The translations under genes were made by a program, and so were the position numbers. The notes beneath the pieces were generated by a model. That model saw only the letters and a program-made list of their open reading frames with translations, made no database searches and was not told the DNA's origin. Shown here piece after piece: positions 13,701-20,247 of a DNA stretch of 31,670 nucleotides (position 1 is its first letter; each line of letters opens with the position of its first letter). This stretch comes from an uncultured Adlercreutzia sp. (GTDB taxonomy: Bacteria > Actinomycetota > Coriobacteriia > Coriobacteriales > Eggerthellaceae), in contig NZ_CAUASN010000029.1 of assembly GCF_958431955.1 (NCBI RefSeq), positions 1 to 31,670 of the forward strand. Reading direction: 5' to 3'.

Positions 13701-16349
13701 CTGCGGGTAGAGCCGCATGAACTCGATGCCCCACTGCCCTACCAGGTGCTTCGGCACAGAGAACAGCGGCTTTGAGGCAAGCCCCATCCTCTTGAGCTCC
13801 TGGGATGCGGCGGCCATGGTGTAGGTCTTGCCCGCGCCGACGCAGTACCAGAGCAGGGAGTTCCCGCCGAACACGATCCTCGCGGCCCCGTCCTTCTGGT
13901 GCTTCGCCAGCTCTATGTCGGCCGCCATCCCCTCGAACGACAGCAGCGAGCCGTCGAACTGCCTCGGCACAAGGGAGTTGAAGCGGCGGTTGTACTCGGC
14001 GACCAGGGCCGCTCGTCGCGCGCCGTCCTCCCATACCCAGTCACGGAACCTCGAGGCGATGGCGTCCTGCTTCGACTGGGCGGCGATGGTGGCCTCCCTG
14101 TCGACGACGGACACGGTCTTCCGCGCGGCCGGGTCGTACATCGTCCTGTTGACCACCGCGTCGCGCAGGTTAAGGGACGCCTCCATGAGGTCGAGGGCGT
14201 TGCGCGCGCGGGTGCCGTACACCCGGTCGACCTTGGCGCCGTACACCTTGCCCTTGTTCGATATGCGCCACTGGGACAGCTCGGGCGAGTACGCGACCGA
14301 GATCTGGTCGCGGGAGCCCTCCACCCTGTGGCTCCTGGGCAGCTGGAACACCTCGTAGGCGAACTGCTCGTACACCGCCGCCGGTACCCACGTCGCCCCC
14401 AGCTCGAGGGAGATCTCCTCGGCCGGGACGTCGGGCGGCAGGGCCGACTCGAGCGCCTTGATGTTCGCCTCCATGTCCTCGTCCCCCCGGTAGAGCCTCG
14501 CCTCGTCGAGCTTGACCCGGACGTTGCCCGAAAGGTACTCCTCCGCCGTCACCAAGGCCGACAGGGCCGGGTCGTAGTACACGCGGCCGGAGAGGCCGGC
14601 GCGGATGGCCTCGGGCGCGAGCCCGGATACGGACTCCATGTAGCCCATGTCGACGCGGCCGACCGCGTTGAGGGACATGGCGAGCGCCTCGGCGGCGTCG
14701 GCCGCCGTGCGCCGCTTCGGCACCGGGCGGACGGTGCGCCGATCGAACAGGGCGGCCGGCTCCCACTCCCCGTCGACGGGATCCTCCCACGACGACAGCA
14801 GCGGCGCGTAGGCGTCGCCCCGCATCGCAATGACATTGGGCTTGTCGTTGAGCCGGCCGTGCTTCTCCACGAGCCGCTCGTAGGCCGCCTTGAAGGCCGT
14901 GCGCGCCGACTCGATGGGCTCGTCGTCGGCCCCGGCCGACTGCAGGGCCAGGTACTCCCTGCCAAGATCCCTCAGCCCCGCCAAGGCGCGGATCCGCGCT
15001 TCCTGCGATTTGGGCCCGCCGTAGAGGCGCATGGTGTCGCCCTCGCGGTACCACAGCGCGCCGTCGACGACGCCGTAGCAGCCGTCCGGCACGGACGGGT
15101 CGGCCTCGATCAAGTCGGCGGCGGCCGCGCCGCCGCGCGCGGCGGGCAGCGGGCGCTCCTCGTAGGAACCGGACGCGAGTTCCATGAGCCTCCCCGCGAG
15201 GGAGGCGGCCGCCTCGGCCCAGTCGCCCTTGCAGGCGAGCTGCGGGCCGTAGGGGCCGGACACGACCTCGAGCTCGCCGAGCACGGCCTCCCGGTGCTCC
15301 GCGATCCAGCGGTTCACCCGCACGCCGTCCGAATGCTCCACCGTACCGACCCATGGGAGGCCGGCGGCCTCCTCATTGGAGATCCTCTCGTGCCTCTTCC
15401 TCAGCACGACGACGTCGCTCGTCACGGTCGTCCCCGCCGACGCCCTGAACGTGCTGTCGGGCAGCCTCGCCGCGCAGACCAGCTCGGCCCTGGCCGCCAG
15501 CTCGCGCCTCGCGGAGCTCGACTTCTTATCGAGCGTTCCCGAGGCGGTGATGAACGCGACGAGGCCGCCGGGGCGCACGTGGTCGAGCGACTTGGCGAAG
15601 AAGTAATCGTGGACGAGCATCCCCTCGCCGGCATGGCGGCGGTCGTAGACCGAGAACTGGCCGAAGGGGACGTTGGTGACGGCGACGTCGAACGAGTCGT
15701 CGGCCAGCGTCGTCGCCTCGTAGCCCTTGCACTGGACGGCCATGCCGGGGTGCGCGTGCTGCGCTATCAGGGCGGACACCGGGTCGGGCTCCACCATGGT
15801 GATGCTGGCGAGGCCGGCCATGCCCTCCGGCATCGCGTCGGCGAACCGGCCCGTCCCGGCGGCCGGGTCGAGCACGTTGCCGGCGGAGAACCCGGCCATG
15901 GCGAGGTAGTCCCACACCGCGCGGGCCACCTCGATCGGGGTGTAGTAAGCGGTGAGCGTGGACTCGCGCGCCTTGGCGTACTCCCTCTCCGTGAGGCCGG
16001 CCTTGAGCCTCTCGCGCTCGGCCGCGTAGGCGTCCGACGTCTCGTCGAACACCTCGGCGAGGCCGCCCCACCCGACGAACGAGAGCATCCTGGCCGCCTC
16101 CTCGGGCGTCGCCTCGCGGCCCTCGCGCTCGAGCTCCTTCGCGACCATGACCGCTTCGATGTTCCGCGCGATCCTCGTGCGGGAAGGAGCCGGCGAGGCG
16201 TCCCCGATGGGACGGCGGGACGGCTCCGTGGCCGCCGTGCCCTTCTCCGGCGATGCGGCGTGCGCCGCCCGCTCGGGCGAGGGGGCCGGCGACGCCGGCT
16301 CGAACACGGGGGCGGCGTCCGACGGCTCGAACAGCAGGTCGAGCGACAT
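10746..16349 (-). CDS. Giant N6-DNA-methylase / SNF2-type helicase fusion
   Basis: A protein of about 1,867 aa if started at ATG 16349, which has GGAGG 5 nt upstream; ATG 16361 is an alternative. A methyltransferase domain comes first: SAM motif Asp-Pro-Ala-Ala-Gly-Thr-Gly-Arg-Phe at 161-169 and catalytic-loop Asn-Val-Pro-Phe-Gly at 226-230. A superfamily 2 helicase follows: Walker A Val-Gly-Ala-Gly-Lys-Thr at 837-842, DEAH box at 1000-1003, Ala-Thr-Gly-Thr-Ala at 1050-1054, and motif VI Gln-Arg-Glu-Gly-Arg-Ile-Leu-Arg-Gln-Gly-Asn at 1328-1338. The last 500 residues contain coiled-coil stretches. Such fusions are common in phages and conjugative elements, where they are thought to modify or protect transferred DNA. 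The same frame continues upstream without a stop into the P-loop NTPase gene (see findings). Confidence 0.88.
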   Translation of the reverse strand: MSLDLLFEPSDAAPVFEPASPAPSPERAAHAASPEKGTAATEPSRRPIGDASPAPSRTRIARNIEAVMVAKELEREGREATPEEAARMLSFVGWGGLAEVFDETSDAYAAERERLKAGLTEREYAKARESTLTAYYTPIEVARAVWDYLAMAGFSAGNVLDPAAGTGRFADAMPEGMAGLASITMVEPDPVSALIAQHAHPGMAVQCKGYEATTLADDSFDVAVTNVPFGQFSVYDRRHAGEGMLVHDYFFAKSLDHVRPGGLVAFITASGTLDKKSSSARRELAARAELVCAARLPDSTFRASAGTTVTSDVVVLRKRHERISNEEAAGLPWVGTVEHSDGVRVNRWIAEHREAVLGELEVVSGPYGPQLACKGDWAEAAASLAGRLMELASGSYEERPLPAARGGAAAADLIEADPSVPDGCYGVVDGALWYREGDTMRLYGGPKSQEARIRALAGLRDLGREYLALQSAGADDEPIESARTAFKAAYERLVEKHGRLNDKPNVIAMRGDAYAPLLSSWEDPVDGEWEPAALFDRRTVRPVPKRRTAADAAEALAMSLNAVGRVDMGYMESVSGLAPEAIRAGLSGRVYYDPALSALVTAEEYLSGNVRVKLDEARLYRGDEDMEANIKALESALPPDVPAEEISLELGATWVPAAVYEQFAYEVFQLPRSHRVEGSRDQISVAYSPELSQWRISNKGKVYGAKVDRVYGTRARNALDLMEASLNLRDAVVNRTMYDPAARKTVSVVDREATIAAQSKQDAIASRFRDWVWEDGARRAALVAEYNRRFNSLVPRQFDGSLLSFEGMAADIELAKHQKDGAARIVFGGNSLLWYCVGAGKTYTMAAASQELKRMGLASKPLFSVPKHLVGQWGIEFMRLYPQASILVATDADFEKDNRKRFVARIAAGDWDAVIVSETQLAKIPLPPELEARYIEEEKIRIEDAIDQARMSDDAAKRLTVKQLEGRRKRLETRLEKTRKHDQDDMLDFTDLGIDRIFVDEAHHYKNLFTETKMRNVAGLQAGDSQRASDMLYKTRWINERTGYKGVVFATGTAVSNSMTEVYNMQRYLQPQTLALAGLNGFDAWASMFARKTTSLELKPEGSGFQVKTRFSSFTNLPELITMFASVCDVKTAADIALPGIPEARRENVALEPSPEQVRMVAELGRRADAIRSGSVDPASDNMLVVTNDGRKLALDQRLVIPDLPDGDWSKTSAAAQKIWGIWRDSEPARGVQIVFCDLSTPKPEGFNVYDDLRGKLVDMGIPAGEIAYVHDAKTEKAKARLFEAARSGEVRVLMGSTQKLGEGTNVQTRLVALHHLDCPWRPSDLEQREGRILRQGNRNKEVGIYRYVTKGTFDSYMYQTVEHKQRFIGQVFGGSGAASRSADDIDQAALSYAEVKALCAGDPDVKERLELQNELPRLASLERAHRRDQAELRRLRDEVCPAKIASAEEAIERLGGDAATVKARKGPEGGFPGMTVMGAYCEKRTDAADALRAALVACAESYGEAQVVGSIMGLDVTATFQAGTGCFRVGVGHAPAMTFEGADSGIGAVTRIEREARNMERYAASAAERLERAQAELAAAREGVGKPFPQQRRLLEVKQRLAELDAKIGEKGHDPSLAAVAEASEIGGDQLSLEDSGLVLFDRAELIMVNRGIDRGWDVSVYAYEGLDASAMETASYFATPVMGVGAEDKGLRWDGMAKAVEAGEAAYGAEDVRGAVREAVELIAKCSDGLSSSDQCQLVELAGSVALRGGRPLALVKSLAADRDASEGQPNGIGFYGLVRNVRDAALASIDAGGDFVAVGKDVSRAILGASMPSARAAWSIASDIATRTAASAAEKGLRCPARHMLASGAEGAARAAAPSRGAGR

Positions 16350-16399
16350 CTGGCCCTCCATCACCTTCCTGCCGCGCCTGGAGGGCCGGCGCCGCGCCG

Positions 16400-16780
16400 C
16401 TACAGGCTTATCGCTATGTCCGGTATCTCCGAGATCATGGCCTCGTTCTCCGCCGCCGCGGCGGCGTTCATCAGCGCCGCCTTCTGCTGCGCGTCTTTTG
16501 CCTGGGAGCTCTGCGGGGACCGCATCCACGCCTGCGCGGCGGCCGTCCTGCGCGACTCCGCCAGCAGGTGAACCATGGCCATCTCCCTGCCGACCTGCTC
16601 CTCGCTCTTGCCCTCCAGCGTCTCCGGCGCGTGCTGCAGGCGCCAGTCGCGCATCGCCACCGCCACGGGATCCTTCGCCCAGCCTTCGAGGCCTAGCTGC
16701 CACTCCAGGTGCTCCTTCTCCAGGCCCGCCTCCCTGGCGTCCCGCTCCAGCTCCCTGTAAAGCTCGTCGTAGTTCATCAT
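16400..16780 (-). CDS. Small helical, acidic protein (126 aa)
   Basis: Starts at the first ATG of an ATGATG pair (16780-16775) with a GAGAGGA-like site upstream, and stops at TAG 16400. The protein is helical and charged throughout: many Glu, Lys and Arg in the first 40 residues, Ala-rich near the end. The other frames over this stretch read only Gly/Arg/Pro-rich low-complexity sequence, so this is the coding frame. A TGA overlapping its start in the ATGA manner fits the gene spacing of the whole cluster. Function unknown; it could be an adaptor of the methylase/helicase that starts 39-51 bp downstream. Confidence 0.65.
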   Translation of the reverse strand: MMNYDELYRELERDAREAGLEKEHLEWQLGLEGWAKDPVAVAMRDWRLQHAPETLEGKSEEQVGREMAMVHLLAESRRTAAAQAWMRSPQSSQAKDAQQKAALMNAAAAAENEAMISEIPDIAISL

Positions 16781-17378
16781 CTCCGGTCCTCTCTGCCAAG
16801 CCGTGCTCGACGGCCATCTCCGCAACCTTGCCCGCGTCGCCGCGGCCCACCGTCTCGTACCGCCCCGCCGTGGCCCTCTCGACAAGGGCCAGGACGTCCG
16901 CGTCGATCCTCTCGGCCTCGTCCTCGGCGTGTATCCGGGCGCGGGGGTCGTACGCCCCCTCCCTGGCGACGATCACGTTGACCGACTCCTGTGCCTCGAA
17001 CTCGTCCTGCGCGAGGGCCGCCAGCCTCGCCGCCCTGTCCTCGTCGGCGTCGGGGGCGAGGTAGGCGAGGCCCATGATGGCCGGCGAGTCCGCCACGACG
17101 AACTGCACGAGCCCGTCGAGCCGGCGCTCGCGCGCCGACTGCCGGCGGTACAGCTCCTCCTGGCTCTCCACGCTGCCGTCCAGCAGGCGCGCCGCCTCCT
17201 GGTCGCCGCGCGCAGCGTCGTAGATGCAGTCCTTGACCACCTCGCCGACGCACTCGGCCGTGTAGCCGCGCGCCTTGAGCTCCGCCGCGACGGCGTACGC
17301 CATCGTCGACTTGCCGGAGCCGGGCCCGCCGAACACGTTCACGTGCACGGATCCCGTTGCGCCGCCCTGCGCGCTCAT
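16777..17378 (-). CDS. P-loop NTPase (AAA_28/nucleotide-kinase-like)
   Basis: Starts at ATG 17378, with AAGGA about 8 nt upstream and an ATGA overlap with the previous gene. About 200 residues are convincing: Walker A Gly-Gly-Pro-Gly-Ser-Gly-Lys-Ser-Thr at 17-25, and a central Val-Ala-Asp-Ser-Pro motif like the Walker B region of AAA_28 and small-molecule-kinase-like ATPases of phages. The coding frame has no stop where the next gene begins and runs on into the helicase frame. The expected stop, TGA at 16779-16777, is in the adjacent frame, so a 1-nt loss near the 3' end is the simplest reading; the span given is therefore not a multiple of three. A genuine fusion of about 2,210 aa is the alternative. 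Confidence 0.65.
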
Positions 17379-17527
17379 CGCTCGATCCTTATTCCGTTGT
17401 GAATCCGGGATTTCGGTCCCGTGTCGCTTCTCGCCGCCCGCGCGCCGCCTGGATTTGGGAGATGGCTCGCGCTCGGGCACGGTGCCATTATCTCACCTAT
17501 CGATGCCTTTGTGTAGTGCTCGGCCAT
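17375..17527 (-). CDS. 50-aa protein of unknown function
   Basis: ATG 17527 follows a GGGAGA site; the stop overlaps the NTPase start as ATGA (17375-17378). The N-terminus looks helical (Ala-Glu-His-Tyr-Thr-Lys-Ala-Ser-Ile-Gly-Glu-Ile-Met), while the rest is Pro/Gly/Arg-rich and probably flexible. It could be a small regulator or a leader peptide for the NTPase. Confidence 0.5.
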   Translation of the reverse strand: MAEHYTKASIGEIMAPCPSASHLPNPGGARAARSDTGPKSRIHNGIRIER

Positions 17528-17546
17528 GTCTTTCTCCCTTTTTTCA

Positions 17547-17568
17547 AAAACTCGACTATTCAAGTTTT
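17547..17568 (-). terminator. Weak terminator or attenuator
   Basis: On the minus strand AAAACTTGA and TCGAGTTTT pair around an ATAG loop (one wobble), followed by a short T-run. It lies between the TM2 gene stop (17592) and the 50-aa gene, in an AT-rich gap, and may reduce transcription from the T4SS genes into the DNA-processing genes. Confidence 0.35.
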
Positions 17569-17591
17569 CCAGTTTTCCAATACCTTGGTTC

Positions 17592-18011
17592 TCAAGCCGC
17601 CATCAACGCGACCGTGAGCGCCGTCAACGCGACCGCCGCCGCGGTCGTCATCCATGCGACGAAGGCCCAGCCGACGGCCATCCCCGCGGCGGCGAGGCTC
17701 CCCTTGGCCGCCCTGCGGCGCAGCGGCGTCCCGTCCGCGGCCTTCCAGCGCGAGGCCGCGATGGCGGCCACGTCCGCGAGCGCGCCGAGCCCGAGCAGGC
17801 CTCCCGTCAGCAGCCATACGATTGCCGTAGCGATCTTGCCCGTATAGAACCTGTGCGCCCCGGTGAACCCCAGGACGCTGGCGAGCGCGAGCGCGACGTG
17901 CCAGCTCTGCGAGTTCGGCTCTTCGGACTCCTCTTCCCGCAGCGGCCGCTGCTCCAACGGGTACGGGCAGAACAGCTTCGACCCGTCGGCCAATGTGACC
18001 CACTCGCCCAT
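17592..18011 (-). CDS. TM2-domain membrane protein
   Basis: A 139-aa protein. ATG 18011 has GGAGG 6-8 nt upstream. After a polar N-terminus, a TM2 domain (about residues 38-85) shows the classic Gly-Phe-Thr-Gly-Ala-His-Arg-Phe-Tyr-Thr-Gly-Lys turn between two membrane helices. Another hydrophobic stretch is at 107-137, so there are three or more membrane segments. TM2 proteins have no agreed function in bacteria. Its place next to the VirB6-like and pilin-like genes suggests a membrane accessory of the transfer apparatus. Confidence 0.75.
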   Translation of the reverse strand: MGEWVTLADGSKLFCPYPLEQRPLREEESEEPNSQSWHVALALASVLGFTGAHRFYTGKIATAIVWLLTGGLLGLGALADVAAIAASRWKAADGTPLRRRAAKGSLAAAGMAVGWAFVAWMTTAAAVALTALTVALMAA

Positions 18012-18024
18012 ATCCGCCTCCGAT

Positions 18025-18534
18025 CTAGTACACCAACGAGATGGTTCCGAAAGCCCCGCCCATAAGCGCCATGACGCCGCCCGACACGGCGGCCTGCAGG
18101 CCCTTCTTCGCGGCCACTGCGTCGTCCGAGTGGAAGAAGTAGTCGTAGAAGCCGTTGATCATCCAAAGGGTGCCGAGCGCGATCAGGCCCGGAACGGCGA
18201 ACTCGCGCATGAAGCCGTTCAGGCTCCCACGGCCGAGGTCGTAGGCCGTGAAGGCGACCATGACCCCTCCCGTCGCGAGCATGCCGAGCGCCTGGCGCGC
18301 CGCGGGCCCGTCGTCCGAGCGGTTCTGGAAGTACCGGTACGCCCCGAATGCGGTGAGGACGTACCCGGCGAGCTGCACGATGGGCTTGAGCACCTCGCTC
18401 ACGAGCCTGTCGAGAGTCATGCCGTCCTGCCCCAGCGCCGCACCGTACCCCCATGCCCAAGCCTGGGAGGCGTCGGCAAGGGAGAGCGCCGCGGCGAGCG
18501 CGACGACGGCGGCTGTCTTCGATCCATGCCTCAT
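18025..18534 (-). CDS. Tandem-duplicated pilin-like (VirB2/TrbC-type) membrane protein
   Basis: A 169-aa protein with a signal peptide (hydrophobic 8-21, Ala-Trp-Ala near 25-28). The mature part contains two copies of one unit: a membrane helix, a Gly-Ala-Tyr-Arg-Tyr-Phe or Gly-Phe-Tyr-Asp-Tyr-Phe turn, an acidic Asp-Asp, a Lys/Arg/Ala helix, and a Gly-Gly-Val-Met helix. The 115-aa protein at 25166-25513 has the same unit once (Gly-Gly-Tyr-Asn-Tyr-Phe, Asp-Glu-Glu, Gly-Gly-Gly-Ile-Met). It would sit in the membrane as a T4SS channel or pilus part. The gene starts 1 bp after the VirB6-like gene stop. Confidence 0.6.
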   Translation of the reverse strand: MRHGSKTAAVVALAAALSLADASQAWAWGYGAALGQDGMTLDRLVSEVLKPIVQLAGYVLTAFGAYRYFQNRSDDGPAARQALGMLATGGVMVAFTAYDLGRGSLNGFMREFAVPGLIALGTLWMINGFYDYFFHSDDAVAAKKGLQAAVSGGVMALMGGAFGTISLVY

Positions 18535-18535
18535 G

Positions 18536-19660
18536 TCACATCATCTTCCCGACGACCTTGTACGTCGTCATCGTCGAACCGAGCACGACCACCAGCAGCG
18601 TCGCCGTGTAGATGAGCCCTCCCCGGATGATCTGCCAGATGTCGCCGCCCGACGTCACGATCACCCCTTCGAGGATCATGGGCGTGATGATGACGACCGC
18701 CTGGACGACCGCGATCATGATGGCCGCGCTGCCGATCTCTTTGAAGTACATCCTGCCGGCCTCGGCCCACTCCTCGCTGAGAAGGAACGCCACGGGAATG
18801 CTACAGAATCCCGTGAGCACGCTCGCCTCGGCGAACCTGGCCAGGATCACGGCCTCGCCCGCGAAGGACACGATCATCGACATCACCCAGAAGAAGAGAG
18901 CGCCGAGGTAGAGCAGGAGCAGGCTGCCGATGTAGGAGCCGAGCGCCCCTGCTATGCCGGCGTTGCCGGAGGCGTCGCCGGCGGTCTGCCCGAGAGCGGA
19001 GTTGACGGCCGCGGACAGCGCCGCCTGGTCGAAGGACACGCCGGCCGACCCGCCCGGGGCGTACTGGGAGATGGCGTTCGATATGCCGTCGCCGGCGAGG
19101 AGTATCCCGTATATGAGCAGCGGCGCGAGGTCGATCAGCGTTTTGTACAAGAAGAACTTGACCAGCATCATCACGAGCTCGTAAAGCCCCTCCCCATGGA
19201 TGAAGCTGCCGTCGGTCGCCGTGACCTTCTTGAACACCCCTTGGAAAAGGAACACCATGATGAGCGACTCGCCCACCGGCGCGGCCGCCTTGTTGATGAC
19301 GGCGATGACGTCGGCGACGCGCGAGGCGTCCACGTCGAACTTGTAGGACGCGAGCTGCGACAGCCAGGTGTCGGACGCCGACTGCATTATCGCCGCCACG
19401 CCGTCGCCGAGGCCGAGGGCGGTGAAGAAGTTGTTGACTATGCCGGAGATCGACAGGCCGGTCAGATCCTCGATCCACCCGCCGTAGGCCGTATCCGCGA
19501 GGATCATCATAGCGAGCATCGCGATCAGGACGCATGCTCCCGCCAAACTCGTGCGGAAGACCACGCGCCTCCACCGGGCTGCACGATCTACGGTTGCGGA
19601 CAGATGGCTGATGACGGGATCGGGAGCGACGGCACCCTCGTACGCCGGCGCGCGCCTCAT
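18536..19660 (-). CDS. VirB6/TrbL-like polytopic T4SS channel protein
   Basis: A 374-aa protein with about six to seven membrane segments: one near residues 38-55, a loop region, and clusters at about 130-150, 165-200, 245-275, 280-300 and 310-365. Size, topology and place between VirB4/hydrolase and pilin-like genes fit the VirB6/TrbL-type inner-membrane channel of Gram-positive conjugation systems. Sequence conservation in this family is low, so the call is topological. ATGA overlap with the upstream gene (19657-19660) supports coupling. Confidence 0.65.
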   Translation of the reverse strand: MRRAPAYEGAVAPDPVISHLSATVDRAARWRRVVFRTSLAGACVLIAMLAMMILADTAYGGWIEDLTGLSISGIVNNFFTALGLGDGVAAIMQSASDTWLSQLASYKFDVDASRVADVIAVINKAAAPVGESLIMVFLFQGVFKKVTATDGSFIHGEGLYELVMMLVKFFLYKTLIDLAPLLIYGILLAGDGISNAISQYAPGGSAGVSFDQAALSAAVNSALGQTAGDASGNAGIAGALGSYIGSLLLLYLGALFFWVMSMIVSFAGEAVILARFAEASVLTGFCSIPVAFLLSEEWAEAGRMYFKEIGSAAIMIAVVQAVVIITPMILEGVIVTSGGDIWQIIRGGLIYTATLLVVVLGSTMTTYKVVGKMM

Positions 19661-20247
19661 AAAGCATCGCCCCCGCGCTCGATGCGCTCGGGCTTCTCAG
19701 ACCCTCCGGTCAAAGACTCCAAGGGGACGACCGTGCACGTGCCGTAGTCCAGGGAGTAGGCGACGCCTACGTCGGCCGCTTTCGAGCCGTCGGAATCCAG
19801 CAGCTCCACCTCCAGGTAGGACGAGGCGGTCGACGACGGGAAGCTGAGCACGGCCGAAACGTACGCGCGAGACGCCTCGATGCCCTTCTCCTTGCAGTAC
19901 GCCCCGAGCGCGGCGCGCACCGCATCCTGGTCGACCCGCGTTGCCTCGGCCTGATCGGGGGCGATGTCCAAGGACAAGGCGGGCTCCTCGCCGTCCGCAT
20001 CGGCGCCGGCCTGCCCCGCTCCCCCCCGGTCGTCCGGCGCGGATTGCTGGACGGCGGGCGCGGCGTCCCTCTTGGAAGGGGACGGGCCGACGCATGAGAA
20101 CTCGTTGACGGCGACGTTGACGGCGACGGCCAGGGCGAGGAGGGTGATCGCCGTGCGCATGGCCCGCTTCCGCCGGCGCTCGATCTCGTCCATCTCCTCG
20201 GCCGTGTCGGGGTTCGCCCTCCATAGGTTGTCGTGCTTCATCTTCAC
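19657..20247 (-). CDS. Single-pass membrane protein with an extracytoplasmic domain
   Basis: A 196-aa protein. It starts at GTG 20247, which shares one base with the upstream stop, or at ATG 20241. A basic cytoplasmic start (Arg-Arg-Arg-Lys-Arg near 25) precedes one membrane helix (about 30-48), then a Pro/Ala/Gly/Asp-rich linker and a folded domain of about 90 residues from 105. In comparable operons this position is often held by a VirB8/TcpC-like scaffold or another small T4SS component. I cannot show that relationship from sequence. Confidence 0.6.
   Translation of the reverse strand: MKMKHDNLWRANPDTAEEMDEIERRRKRAMRTAITLLALAVAVNVAVNEFSCVGPSPSKRDAAPAVQQSAPDDRGGAGQAGADADGEEPALSLDIAPDQAEATRVDQDAVRAALGAYCKEKGIEASRAYVSAVLSFPSSTASSYLEVELLDSDGSKAADVGVAYSLDYGTCTVVPLESLTGGSEKPERIERGGDAL

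Noticed and set aside
13899..16571. Long plus-strand open frame opposite the methylase/helicase
   Set aside because: Antisense shadow of a gene with clear methylase and helicase motifs; low-complexity Arg/Val/Gly/His composition and no ribosome site.
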